64,000 bases of DNA from Amycolatopsis azurea DSM 43854 (GCF_001995215.1 NZ_MUXN01000024.1:342047-406046); one strand, 5' to 3'. Shown: positions 7,831 through 16,653, counted from the stretch's first letter. Notes: generated from the sequence alone by a model not told the origin. A program made the numbers and translations.

Positions 7831-9062
7831 CCGGCGTTCTCGGCGCGATCGCCGACGACTTCACCGGCGCGACCGACGTCGCCGTCGCCTTCCGCCGGGG
7901 TGGACTGCGCACCCTGCTGTTCTTCGGTGTCCCGCCCGAGACCGAGGCGACACCGCCGCACGACGCGATCGTGATCGCTCTCAAGAGCCGCGCGATCCCG
8001 GCCGCGGACGCGGTCTCGCTGTCCTTGGACGCCCTGCGACGGCTACGAGACCGGAACGCGGAGCAGATCTACTTCAAGTTCTGCTCCACGTTCGACTCGA
8101 CACCGCGCGGCAACATCGGCCCTGTTCTCGACGCCCTCTCACAGGCTTCGCCCCCTGGAAGCGTCTTGATGACGCCGAGCTCTCCCGGGCACGGACGCAC
8201 GCAGTACCAAGGCCACCTCTTCGTCGGCGACACCCTGCTGGCCGAATCGCCCATGCGCGAGCATCCCGCCACCCCGATGACGGACTCGCATCTGCCGCGG
8301 CTGCTACGGGCGCAGACCACCACACCGGTTTCCCTCGTCACGCACGACGTCGTCCGGCGCGGTGAAACCGCTTTGCGCGAAGCCGTCCACGGCGAAACCG
8401 GTTACGTCCTCGTCGACGCGCTCACCGAGGACGACCTGCGCCTGCTGGGCCGGGTCGCGGTGGACTCACCGCTCGTCGCGGGCGCAGCCGGTCTCGCGGC
8501 CGGACTCGCCGCGGCGCGGACTTCCACCACTCCCCTGGCGACCGAGACACCCGCGCCGTCCGGTCCCGCCGTCGTGCTGTCCGGCAGCTGCTCGGCGCGA
8601 ACACTGGAACAGATCGCCGTCATGCTGCGGCTCGGCCGGCCCGCCTACCGGCTCGACCCGGTGAGTACCCCGGATCCGGACGCTCTCGCCGCGAGCGCGC
8701 TCGCCTGGTACGACTCCTTGGACGCCGGTGGCCCGTTGATCTACTCGTCGGCGAGCCCGGCGGATCTCCAGCGCACACAACGAGAACTCGGCGTCGCACG
8801 ATCCGCCGAGATCCTGGAGAAGGCGACCGGGATCATCGCCGTCGGTCTCGCCGGGCGCGGTGTGCGACGGCTCGTCGCGGCGGGCGGCGAGACCTCGGGA
8901 GCGGTCGTCACCGCACTCGACGTCCGCGGCGGGGTCATCGGGGCGGAGGCCGCACCGGGCGTGCCGTGGATCCATCCGGTGGACGAGCGGCATCCCGCCC
9001 TGCTGCTCAAGTCGGGCAACTTCGGCGAACCCGGCCTCCTCGCGATGGCGTCCGGCTCATGA
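7827..9062 (+). CDS. DUF1537 four-carbon acid sugar kinase (OtnK/DtnK family), 411 aa
   Basis: The N-terminus GAIADDFTGATD is the DUF1537 N-domain acid-sugar binding signature (ADDxTGAxD). HSRG-type residues are not obvious. The C-domain has VAAGGETSGAVV, the nucleotide-binding loop. Family enzymes phosphorylate O4 of 3-oxo-tetronate, D-threonate or D-erythronate. With the isomerase upstream and the aldolase-type decarboxylase downstream, a 3-oxo-tetronate 4-kinase role fits best. The length is normal and the gene is coupled by ATGA overlaps on both sides. Confidence 0.88.
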   Translation: MTGVLGAIADDFTGATDVAVAFRRGGLRTLLFFGVPPETEATPPHDAIVIALKSRAIPAADAVSLSLDALRRLRDRNAEQIYFKFCSTFDSTPRGNIGPVLDALSQASPPGSVLMTPSSPGHGRTQYQGHLFVGDTLLAESPMREHPATPMTDSHLPRLLRAQTTTPVSLVTHDVVRRGETALREAVHGETGYVLVDALTEDDLRLLGRVAVDSPLVAGAAGLAAGLAAARTSTTPLATETPAPSGPAVVLSGSCSARTLEQIAVMLRLGRPAYRLDPVSTPDPDALAASALAWYDSLDAGGPLIYSSASPADLQRTQRELGVARSAEILEKATGIIAVGLAGRGVRRLVAAGGETSGAVVTALDVRGGVIGAEAAPGVPWIHPVDERHPALLLKSGNFGEPGLLAMASGS

Positions 9063-9706
9063 GCACCGACTGGGTCCACCGTGAACACGTCATCGCCGCG
9101 GCGCGCTCGCTGTACGACCGCGGACTCACCCATGGCCGCACCGGCAACATCTCGGTGCGCCATGGCAAGCAGATCCTGGTCACGCCGACCGGGGCGTGCC
9201 TCGGCACGGTGCGGCCGGGAGATCTGTCGGTCGTCGACGGCGACGGAAACCACCTCGCCGGACCACCGCCGTCGAAAGAAGCCTTCTTCCACGCGACCGT
9301 GTTGCGGCAGCGGCCATCGGCGAACGCCGTCGTGCACACGCATTCGACGTACTCCGCCGCCGTGTCCTGTTTGGACGGTCTCGACCCGCACGACGCCATC
9401 CCGCCGCTGACCGCCTACTTCGCGATGCGGATCGGACGGCTCCCCCTGCTCCCCTACCACCCGCCCGGGGACCCCGGCATCACCGAGCCGCTCGCGCGAG
9501 CCGCCACCGATCACCCGGCGCTGCTCCTCGCCAACCACGGCCCGGTGGTCGCCGGGACGAACCTCGACACCGCCTTGGACACGCTCGAAGAACTCGAGCA
9601 CACCGCGGAGCTCTACCTGCTCCTGCGGGGCCGTTCCACCCGGCCGCTGACCGACCGTCAGCGCGACGCCCTCCACTCCCCACCCGCTCGAAGGGACACC
9701 CCATGA
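9059..9706 (+). CDS. Class II aldolase/adducin family; probable 3-oxo-tetronate 4-phosphate decarboxylase (OtnC-like), 215 aa
   Basis: Class II aldolase features are present: GRTGNISVR near residue 24, the zinc pair VHTHSTYSA, and a third His in LLANHGPVVAG. In described acid-sugar pathways OtnC decarboxylates 3-oxo-tetronate 4-phosphate to dihydroxyacetone phosphate plus CO2. Position directly after the kinase supports this. The start is the ATG overlapping the kinase stop. The next gene starts in its stop codon. Confidence 0.85.
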   Translation: MSTDWVHREHVIAAARSLYDRGLTHGRTGNISVRHGKQILVTPTGACLGTVRPGDLSVVDGDGNHLAGPPPSKEAFFHATVLRQRPSANAVVHTHSTYSAAVSCLDGLDPHDAIPPLTAYFAMRIGRLPLLPYHPPGDPGITEPLARAATDHPALLLANHGPVVAGTNLDTALDTLEELEHTAELYLLLRGRSTRPLTDRQRDALHSPPARRDTP

Positions 9707-10401
9707 TCTCTCTTTTCAGCGCCCTCTCCGTCAAGAAGGCGCTCGACGACGTGCTGCTGCACGCGTTCACGAAAGAGCACGCCGTCGACGTCGAAGTCAC
9801 GTTCGACCCCACGACCATCCTGGTCGAGAAGATCGGCGAAGGCGCCGAACCGGACGTCGTGATCGCCGTGTCCGGGGCCTTCGCCGGGCTGGCCTCCGCC
9901 GGCGCGATCGCCCCTGATTCGCGTGTCGTGCTGGCGAAGAGCGGCATCGGCATCGCCACCGCTCCCGAACTCGACGACCCCGACATCAGCACGGTGGACG
10001 CGCTCCGCACAGCCCTCACCTCGGCGCGCTCGGTCGCCTACTCCCGCAGCGGCGCGAGCGGCATCCACTTCGCCGAGCTGCTCGAAGACCTGGGCATCGC
10101 CGCCGAGGTGAACGCCCGCGCCACCATCGTCGAGAAGGGTTTCACCGCGCTGGCCGTCACGGACGGACGCGCCGACCTCGCGGTCCAGCAGATCAGCGAA
10201 CTCAGGTTCGTACCGCAGGCCAGGATCGTCGGCCCGCTCCCGGACGGAGCCCAGCACTACAGCGAACTTTCGGCCGCACTCGGCTGTTCGGCCCCGCCCG
10301 AAGCCGCCGACCTCCTGCGGTTCCTCTCCGGCGCGGAGGCCGAAGCCGCCTACCGCGACGCGGGCCTCGTCACCGACGGCGCATCCCGGACTCGCCCATG
10401 A
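9703..10401 (+). CDS. ModA-like substrate-binding protein lacking a signal peptide, 232 aa
   Basis: The fold resembles the molybdate/anion-binding ModA type (SALSVKKALDDVL.HAF at the N-terminus, hinge regions, RADLAVQQISEL). The protein begins directly at the mature-type motif MISLFSALSVKKAL with no signal sequence or lipobox. The start is fixed by ATGA overlap, leaving no room for one. It is thus predicted cytoplasmic. It might sense or store the acid-sugar substrate, or have become an enzyme. The permease gene starts 4 bp before its end. Confidence 0.75.
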   Translation: MISLFSALSVKKALDDVLLHAFTKEHAVDVEVTFDPTTILVEKIGEGAEPDVVIAVSGAFAGLASAGAIAPDSRVVLAKSGIGIATAPELDDPDISTVDALRTALTSARSVAYSRSGASGIHFAELLEDLGIAAEVNARATIVEKGFTALAVTDGRADLAVQQISELRFVPQARIVGPLPDGAQHYSELSAALGCSAPPEAADLLRFLSGAEAEAAYRDAGLVTDGASRTRP

Positions 10402-11747
10402 ACGCGATACTGGCGCTGGTCGCGTTCATCGCCGCCATCGTCGTGTGGAACGCGGTGTTCAAGCGCAACATCGGCGAGGCGATGGTCGTCGGGTTCCTGG
10501 TCACGGCCGCTTTCGCGGGCGCGGACTTCTTCGCCGTCGCTTGGGAAAGCCTCGTCGACGGGCTGAAGTCGGAGATCACCTTCGCCGCACTGGCCTTCGT
10601 CTTCGTCAGCGAGCTGCTCACCAGGACCGGGCTGGTGCAGCGGATGGTCGATATCCTCAGCTCGTTCCTCGGCCGCCGCCGAGGTGGGTCGGCCTACGCC
10701 GCGACCGTCGCTTCCGGACTGTTCGGCGCGGTCGCCCACAACGGAGCGGCGATCGTCGCCACGGTCGGATCGATCACCATCCCCTGGATGAAGCGGTCCA
10801 AAGCCAGCGGCGAGACCGCGGCGCTCGTGCTGTCGGGAAACGCCGGAGTCGGCGCCACATTCCCGTTCAGCGGCGCGTTCTTCATCCTCCTGGCCGCGCC
10901 GACCGTGCTGCCGGTGCTCAGCGCGGGCGACATCGTCGCGACGATCTTCGTCACCGGCGCGTGGATGGTGGGGATGCGGTTGATCATGGCCTACGCGATC
11001 GTGAAACGCCGCGGAGTACAGGCGATGGAGCCACAGGACATCCGCCCGCTTCGCGCGTCGTTCAAGGTCGGCTGGCCGTCGCTGGGCGTCCTCGGCTCGA
11101 TCGCCGTCCCGATCCTGCTCACCGCGCCACCGACCGCGGACTTCGTTTCGGCGCACGTCGGTATCGACGCGCCCGACGCGATCCCGCTGCTCATCTGGCT
11201 GCCGATCGTCATGCTGCTGGTCGGACTGCTCGTCGAGCGGAAGGTGCTGCCGAAGGGCCGGGCGCAGTGGTGGGACCTGTTCGGTGCGGTCGGGCCGAAG
11301 CTCGGCCTGGTCGGAGTCACCATGATCTCCGCGTTCGCCGCGTCGAACGTGCTGAAGACCTTGGGCCTGGACGACCAGCTCAAGCCGTATCTGGAGCGGC
11401 TCACCGGAGTCTCCCCGCTGGTGGCGGCCATCGTGGTCGGCGTCGTCATCGTGCTCGTCGCGGGTCCGCTCAACACGACGTCCACGGTCGCGGCCGTGGG
11501 CCCGGTGGCGTTCGCCGCGCTGACCGCCGCCGGCATCCCTCCGCACGTCGCCTTCGCCGCCATCCTCGTGTGGGCGTCGTCGGAGGGATGCTCCCCACCC
11601 GGCGCCGCGCCGCTCTACGTCGCGGCGGGCATCGCCGAGATCAACCCGGTGCGGATCTTCGTCCCGGTCGTCCTCTACTACCTGTTGCCCACCTTGCTGT
11701 TCGGCGTGCTCATGGCCGTCGGCGTGCTGTGGCTTCCCGGAGCGTGA
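10398..11747 (+). CDS. TRAP-type large permease (DctM-like) transporter, 449 aa
   Basis: A polytopic membrane protein with about twelve hydrophobic segments. The motif GGSAYAATVASGLFGAVAHNGAAIVATVGSITIPWM resembles the DctM re-entrant region, repeated in the second half as VAGPLNTTSTVAAVGPVAFAAL. It probably imports the acid sugar. No periplasmic DctP-type binding protein is encoded nearby. The only binding-type protein lacks a signal peptide, so the system is incomplete by TRAP standards or works without one. Confidence 0.75.
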   Translation: MNAILALVAFIAAIVVWNAVFKRNIGEAMVVGFLVTAAFAGADFFAVAWESLVDGLKSEITFAALAFVFVSELLTRTGLVQRMVDILSSFLGRRRGGSAYAATVASGLFGAVAHNGAAIVATVGSITIPWMKRSKASGETAALVLSGNAGVGATFPFSGAFFILLAAPTVLPVLSAGDIVATIFVTGAWMVGMRLIMAYAIVKRRGVQAMEPQDIRPLRASFKVGWPSLGVLGSIAVPILLTAPPTADFVSAHVGIDAPDAIPLLIWLPIVMLLVGLLVERKVLPKGRAQWWDLFGAVGPKLGLVGVTMISAFAASNVLKTLGLDDQLKPYLERLTGVSPLVAAIVVGVVIVLVAGPLNTTSTVAAVGPVAFAALTAAGIPPHVAFAAILVWASSEGCSPPGAAPLYVAAGIAEINPVRIFVPVVLYYLLPTLLFGVLMAVGVLWLPGA

Positions 11748-13141
11748 TCGCCATGTATCGGATACTGCTCGCCGCCACCCGGATCTGCCTGTTCGCTTTC
11801 CTCCTCGGCGGCTTCGTCGTCGTCGCCGGGCAAACGGTCGGCATCGTCATCGGATCCGGGTCGATCATGACGACGTTCGGTACCGACGTCGCCGATGCAG
11901 TCTGCGTCATCGCCGGGATCGCGGGCATCTTCGCGTTTCTTCTGCTTTACACACGAGAAGGTCGAGAGACCGTGTCCGACACCGAGAAATGATGAGCGTC
12001 GCCCCGGCGTATATAGCGTTATACGTCGGGGTAGGCACAGAAGTCCCGCGACAAGGACGACGATCAAGTACGCGTTGCCGACGATCGCCTCGACGAAGGT
12101 CCAGTCACGCTCGGCTCCACCGCCGCCCGGTACGACGGCGACCGTCCATCCCGTGAACAGGACGGCGATCGCCACCGCTCCCCCACGATGTCCCCTGGCG
12201 GCGAGAAGGCCGAACGCCGGCACCACCCACACCCAGTGATGCGTCCAGGAGATCGGGCTCAGCAGCAGGGAACACCCGGCCGTCACAAGAAGCGCGGCGC
12301 GATCGTCACCGGCGCGGTGGAGCCGGTGCACGAGCCACATCCCCAGCGCCGCGAAAACCGCGCTGAACGCCACGATCATCACCGTGGCGCTCGTCTCGTC
12401 CGACATCGTCCGCTGGACGAAGGCTTGCCATGACTGGTTTCCCACCCAGCCCTTCATCGCGGCGAAATGGCTGTTGAGAATCGCCGAAGTCCAGTACCGC
12501 ACCGAGTCCCCCGGCAGGACGACCATCGCGAACGCCGTCACCCCGAGAAAGGCCGCCATCGCTCGGGCCGCGTCGGCGAATCGCCGCACCACCAGGAGAT
12601 GGACGATGAAGATCAGCGGGATCAACTTGATCGCCGCGACGATCCCGATCGCGATTCCGCGGAAGCGCGAATCGCGCAGGAGGACCATGTCCGCCACCAC
12701 GGCGGCCATCAGGACGAGATTGATCTGGCCAAGTCCGATCGTCTGCCACACCGGTTGCAGTGCGAAGGCGCCGAGCAGGAGAACCGGCAGGTGCGCCCGG
12801 TCGGCGAACGGCCGAAGCGCGAGGTAGAGGGAGGGCGCGGCCGCCAGCGCGAGCAGTCCCCAGCACAGCTGGGTCGGCAGCGCGGTCAACGAGGTGAAGA
12901 GCAGCGCGGCGAACGGCGGGTAGGTGAAGGGCAGTTCCAGTGCCCAGTCAGGAAGCGCGAGCAGTGGCGAGTAGAGACTTTCCCCGCGGACCACGGCGAA
13001 TCCGCCTGCCCGGTAGACCGCCGAATCGATGCCGAGCGGTGTGTCCGAGATCCACCAGACCAGCGCGACCACTGCGAACACGGTCATCGCCCCGACCACG
13101 ACCGGCATCGGTTTCAGCCGTAGCTCTTTCGACCACTTCAT
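11678..13141 (-). CDS. GT87 family (PimE-like) mannosyltransferase with an aberrant antisense C-terminal tail, 487 aa
   Basis: Residues 1-373 are a typical GT87 polyprenyl-phosphate-dependent glycosyltransferase: early acidic motif GIDSAVYRAGG, FTYPPFAALL, GQINLVL, and SPISWTHHWVWVVP, with about ten membrane helices. The family normally ends near LLCLPRR. Here the frame runs on for about 114 hydrophilic residues (RRSSFLGVGHG..., DDADRLPGDDDEAAEEES). That tail is antisense to the small operon gene and the permease 3' end, and passes through the hairpin at 12002-12031. The tail looks like run-on translation after loss of the native stop. Confidence 0.75.
   Translation of the reverse strand: MKWSKELRLKPMPVVVGAMTVFAVVALVWWISDTPLGIDSAVYRAGGFAVVRGESLYSPLLALPDWALELPFTYPPFAALLFTSLTALPTQLCWGLLALAAAPSLYLALRPFADRAHLPVLLLGAFALQPVWQTIGLGQINLVLMAAVVADMVLLRDSRFRGIAIGIVAAIKLIPLIFIVHLLVVRRFADAARAMAAFLGVTAFAMVVLPGDSVRYWTSAILNSHFAAMKGWVGNQSWQAFVQRTMSDETSATVMIVAFSAVFAALGMWLVHRLHRAGDDRAALLVTAGCSLLLSPISWTHHWVWVVPAFGLLAARGHRGGAVAIAVLFTGWTVAVVPGGGGAERDWTFVEAIVGNAYLIVVLVAGLLCLPRRITLYTPGRRSSFLGVGHGLSTFSCVKQKKREDARDPGDDADCIGDVGTERRHDRPGSDDDADRLPGDDDEAAEEESEQADPGGGEQYPIHGDHAPGSHSTPTAMSTPNSKVGNR
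11744..11992 (+). CDS. Small two-TM membrane protein, last gene of the acid-sugar operon
   Basis: The protein is about 82 residues, with two hydrophobic helices and a charged tail (LLYTREGRETVSDTEK). I prefer the GTG at 11744, which overlaps the permease stop (GTGA) like other junctions in the operon. ATG at 11753 is the alternative (79 residues). By position it could be a reduced DctQ-like partner of the TRAP permease, but it has only two helices where DctQ has four. Family not recognised. Confidence 0.6.
   Translation: MIAMYRILLAATRICLFAFLLGGFVVVAGQTVGIVIGSGSIMTTFGTDVADAVCVIAGIAGIFAFLLLYTREGRETVSDTEK
12002..12031. terminator. Hairpin at the end of the acid-sugar operon, containing the GTATA-N6-TATAC motif
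   Basis: CCCCGGCGTATA (12002-12013) pairs with TATACGTCGGGG (12020-12031), with one G-T-type mismatch, round the loop TAGCGT. It begins 10 bp after the last stop codon, a good place for a rho-independent terminator. The core 12009-12024 repeats the 16-bp motif found at 4586-4601 on the other side of the cluster. Confidence 0.65.
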
Positions 13142-13243
13142 GCGGAAACGATCTCCGGAAGCGAGCCGGGAAACATCGCCCTGGAGACCAGTTCCGGTGT
13201 CGCTACCCCGGTAGTGGATCTCGGGCGTACCCCTACCCCGGTA

Positions 13244-13906
13244 TCAGGTCGTGGTGCCCGGAACGACGAGCCCGGCCTCGTACGCGACCATGACCGCTTG
13301 GGCGCGATCACGCACCCCGAGCTTCGTGAACACCCTGCTGACGTGGGATTTCGCCGTCTGTTCCACGATGACCAGCGCTTCGGCGATCTCGGCGTTGGAC
13401 AGGCCGCGCGCGATCAGCCGGAGCACCTCGGTCTCCCGCGCGGTCAGCTCGGCCACGAGGGAGTGGCCCGTGTGCGCGGACGCGTGGGTGCGGGTGAACT
13501 CGCCGATCAGCCGCCGGGTGATCGTGGGCGCGAAGAGCGCGTTGCCCGCGGAGACCACCCTGACCGCGGTCACCAGATCGTCCAGCGGGGAATCCTTCAG
13601 CAGGAAGCCGCTGGCGCCCGCCCGCAGCCCACCGAACACGTACTCGTCGATGTCGAAGGTGGTGAGAATCAGGACGCGGACTTCCTGCCGTGCTGCCACG
13701 ATCCGCCGGGTCGCCTCGATCCCGTCGAGTTCGGGCATGCGTACGTCCATCAGCACGACGTCCGGTTCGCGTTCGGCGCACAGCGCGACGGCGGTGGTGC
13801 CTTCGGCGGCTTCCCCGACCACCCGCATGTCCGGTTGCGCGTCGAGCACCGCGCGGAAACTCTGCCTGACCATGGTCTGGTCGTCGGCGATGACCACCGA
13901 GATCAC
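13244..13906 (-). CDS. LuxR-type (NarL/FixJ) response regulator, 220 aa
   Basis: The receiver domain has Asp8/Asp9 and phospho-acceptor Asp54 in VVLMDVRMPELDG. It also has the switch Thr in LTTFDIDEYVFGGLRAGASGFLLKD. The LuxR-type HTH is at about 150-212 (LTARETEVLRLIARGLSNAEIAEAL...KSHVSRVFTKL). The ATG overlaps the stop of the histidine kinase gene by 4 bp, so the two are a co-translated two-component pair. Targets are not evident; the adjacent GT87 gene is one possibility. Confidence 0.92.
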   Translation of the reverse strand: MISVVIADDQTMVRQSFRAVLDAQPDMRVVGEAAEGTTAVALCAEREPDVVLMDVRMPELDGIEATRRIVAARQEVRVLILTTFDIDEYVFGGLRAGASGFLLKDSPLDDLVTAVRVVSAGNALFAPTITRRLIGEFTRTHASAHTGHSLVAELTARETEVLRLIARGLSNAEIAEALVIVEQTAKSHVSRVFTKLGVRDRAQAVMVAYEAGLVVPGTTT

Positions 13907-15144
13907 GGTTTCGCATGCCCTTCACGATCGAGTGGAACGGTCAGGGCGACCAGGAAACCACCGTCCGGCCTCTCCCCCACCTCAAGATCCGCCGCGAGCA
14001 TAGCGGCCCGTTCCCGCATCCCCACCAAGCCGTGCCCGCCGACCGCCCGATCCGTCCTTTTCGGACTGTCACCGGAGCCGTTCCCGATGACCAGCCGGAC
14101 GGAATCCCGCCCGGCCACGAGTTCCACCGAGACCGGCGCGCCGGGAGCGTGCTGGATCGCGTTGCTGAGCGCCTCCTGCGCGATCCGGTACACCGACAAC
14201 GCGACCCCGACCGGAACCGCGTCGAGATCACCACGCAGATCGAGCTCACACGAAGTGCCCGCGGCTTTCACTCCTTCGACGAGTTCGACCACCCTCGCCA
14301 GTCCAGGCTGCGGCGCGACCAGCAGCGCCTGGTCCTCGGATCGGAGCACTCCGAGCAGCCTGCGCAGCTCGGTCAGGCCTTCACGGGCGGTCCCGGCGAG
14401 GTCGGCGAACTCCTGCCAGATCTCGGCGTCGCGACCGTTCTTGTCCGGATCGGCGAAGCGGAACCGGGCCGAGTCCGCACGCAACGCGAGGACGGACATG
14501 TGGTGCGCGACGACGTCGTGCAGTTCCCGCGCGATCCCCGCGCGCTCCTCCAGGAGAGCCGCCCGGGCCTCTTCGGCGAGCCTGCGTTCCTGCTGCGCCC
14601 TGCGTTCTTCTTCGGCGAGCCTGCGCTGACGGACGGTGTTGCCGAGGAAGAACGCTATCCCGCCCAGCATCACGAGCAGTGCCGCGTCACGCCAGTCCCG
14701 GACGAAGGGCGCCGCGGCGGCGAAGGAGATCAGCCCCGCCCAGGCCAGTTCCGCCTGGTCGTTGCTCTCCCCCACGAGGTAGAAGACGAGCGCCGCCGTG
14801 AGCGCGAGGCCCGGCGCCCAATGCCAGCCCCAGGCGCCGGCGATCCCGGGCAGGGTCAGCGGGGTGGTCGCGATGCCGACGATCAGCACGCGCCATCCCC
14901 ACAGTGGCGAGCGGATCGCGAGCAGGCAGGGCAGCACGGTGATGATCACGTTGAACGTCTTCGCGGACGAAGACACCGAAACGGTATGGAACGTGACGAA
15001 ACCGGACCAGAACGCCCAGCCGACGATCGTGAGACGACGCAGCCAGCGCAACCCCGCCGAACGCTTCGGCGGGGCATCGGTTCCGGTGAATGCCGTGTAG
15101 CGCAGGGCATCCCACCACACCCGCAGGCGTTGTCGGTCGATCAT
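13903..15144 (-). CDS. Membrane sensor histidine kinase, HisKA_3 type, 413 aa
   Basis: About five to six hydrophobic helices occupy residues 25-160, followed by a coiled region (RRLAEEERRAQQERRLAEEARAALLEE). The dimerisation box GIARELHDVVAHHMSVLALRAD carries the phosphorylated His. A HATPase_c domain has EALSNAIQHAP and GHGLVGMRERAAML. It has no large extracellular sensor, so it probably responds to membrane or envelope state. It phosphorylates the overlapping response regulator downstream. Confidence 0.92.
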   Translation of the reverse strand: MIDRQRLRVWWDALRYTAFTGTDAPPKRSAGLRWLRRLTIVGWAFWSGFVTFHTVSVSSSAKTFNVIITVLPCLLAIRSPLWGWRVLIVGIATTPLTLPGIAGAWGWHWAPGLALTAALVFYLVGESNDQAELAWAGLISFAAAAPFVRDWRDAALLVMLGGIAFFLGNTVRQRRLAEEERRAQQERRLAEEARAALLEERAGIARELHDVVAHHMSVLALRADSARFRFADPDKNGRDAEIWQEFADLAGTAREGLTELRRLLGVLRSEDQALLVAPQPGLARVVELVEGVKAAGTSCELDLRGDLDAVPVGVALSVYRIAQEALSNAIQHAPGAPVSVELVAGRDSVRLVIGNGSGDSPKRTDRAVGGHGLVGMRERAAMLAADLEVGERPDGGFLVALTVPLDREGHAKP

Positions 15145-15170
15145 CAGGCGTCACTGTACCTTCGGATCGG

Positions 15171-16628
15171 CTAACGGCCCGTGATGAAGACCGGGGTCGA
15201 CGAGGCGAGGATGCGCAGGGTTCCGTCACCTGATTCGACCGGAACCTCGACACCGAACACATCCACCGCGCGGGCGGCCGGACATGCCCATTCCCTCGTG
15301 AATTCGACTGCGGAGGCCACGTCGGTGTCCCAGGTGGCCGCGCGCTCCCAGGCGACCAGCAGTGGGGTGCGACCGGTTCGCGGGATCTCGAACAAGTACA
15401 GATCAGGCAAGCCCTCGACGTTGATCCTGTCGACTCGTTCAGCTCCTTCGAGGTGGCGTGCGAGCAGTTCGAAGGTCTCGGCCGCCGGGTATCGGTGCTC
15501 GATCAGATCACCGACGCGGTCCATCAGCCTGAGCTTGTCGAACATCAGCGCGCCCACCACCCGGCTGCCGGAATCCAGTCGCCGTTCGTAGGCCAACGGA
15601 AAGGAAAGGCTGCGCCGTGCGCCCGCCGACAGCGCCAGGATGGTGCGCATCACCAGGTCCCGGCACGCCAGCCGGTGCCGTTTCGCGTCCAGTTCGGCGG
15701 GGCAGCCGGCCATGAACATCTGCAAGGCGGGCGGGAGTTCGTCCATCCTGTCGTAGAGCGCGACCACGGCGGGATCCTCCGCGATCGCCAGGGTCTCCGA
15801 GGTGTCGGGCATCGGCAACTGTCCGAGGAACTGTTGCCGATGTACGGCCAGCACCTCGGCCAGATGAGGCAGGTTGCCGGGGAATTCCGTCGGCAACGGT
15901 CCGCCGTGTTCGGCGACCACCACCGGTTTCCGGTATCCGTGCGCTGCCATCTGCGTATAGCAGGCCTCGACGAGTGAAACGACCAGATAGGGATCGCCGT
16001 ACGGGTGCACGTCGAAGAGGTCGAAAAGCCCCCCGGCATCGCGTAGTACCTCACCGAAGAAGGCCGACCAGGTCCGGGTGCCTGCCGCGCCGTCGCCGAG
16101 CATCGCTCCCGGCACCGCGCCGCCGAGCACCACCAGCGCATCAGGGGCGGCCCGCTTCACCGCGTCGCGGAAGAGCCGCAGATGCGCCAGGTATTCCGCG
16201 GCGGTGCCATCCCAGAACAGGGGCAGGCACGGCTCGATCTCACACTGCCAGAACCGGATCCTGCCCGCCGCGCGCTCCGCGAGCGCGTGCACGAACCGTC
16301 CGTACCGGTCCGCGTCCGCCGCGGGTGAGGCAGGCAACCACCCTGTCGAATGCCGGGTCGCCCACGGTGAGCCGGACACGACCGTCACCCAAGCTTCGAC
16401 GGCACCGTCGAGCTGGTCCAGCATCGCGTCCACGGTGTCCCAGACGAACCGCCCCGGCTCCGGCTCCACCTGCGACCAGCAGACGTTCACCCGCACGATG
16501 CCCGCCCCCAGCCCGCGCGCCTGCGGCACGAACGTTTCGGGCGGACCGAACAGGCCGTACGACACACCTTGGACCACGCCGATCCGGATGTCCGGCAGCA
16601 GATCCCCGGCCGAAGAGGTGTGAATCAT
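15171..16628 (-). CDS. Glycoside hydrolase-like TIM-barrel protein, 485 aa
   Basis: The pattern is that of clan GH-A barrels: GAGIVRVNVCWSQVEPEPGRFVWDTVD near the N-terminus, then a putative acid/base Glu in FWQCEIEP. DVHPYGDP follows, and then a candidate nucleophile Glu in PVVVAEHGGP. It has no signal peptide, so it is probably cytoplasmic. Family and sugar substrate are not recognised. The start at 16628 (MIHTSS) has GGAGG 6 nt upstream and is preferred over 16652. It is divergent from a TetR gene, with two matching operators between them. Confidence 0.7.
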   Translation of the reverse strand: MIHTSSAGDLLPDIRIGVVQGVSYGLFGPPETFVPQARGLGAGIVRVNVCWSQVEPEPGRFVWDTVDAMLDQLDGAVEAWVTVVSGSPWATRHSTGWLPASPAADADRYGRFVHALAERAAGRIRFWQCEIEPCLPLFWDGTAAEYLAHLRLFRDAVKRAAPDALVVLGGAVPGAMLGDGAAGTRTWSAFFGEVLRDAGGLFDLFDVHPYGDPYLVVSLVEACYTQMAAHGYRKPVVVAEHGGPLPTEFPGNLPHLAEVLAVHRQQFLGQLPMPDTSETLAIAEDPAVVALYDRMDELPPALQMFMAGCPAELDAKRHRLACRDLVMRTILALSAGARRSLSFPLAYERRLDSGSRVVGALMFDKLRLMDRVGDLIEHRYPAAETFELLARHLEGAERVDRINVEGLPDLYLFEIPRTGRTPLLVAWERAATWDTDVASAVEFTREWACPAARAVDVFGVEVPVESGDGTLRILASSTPVFITGR

Positions 16629-16653
16629 CGGATACCTCCATGCTCGACACACT

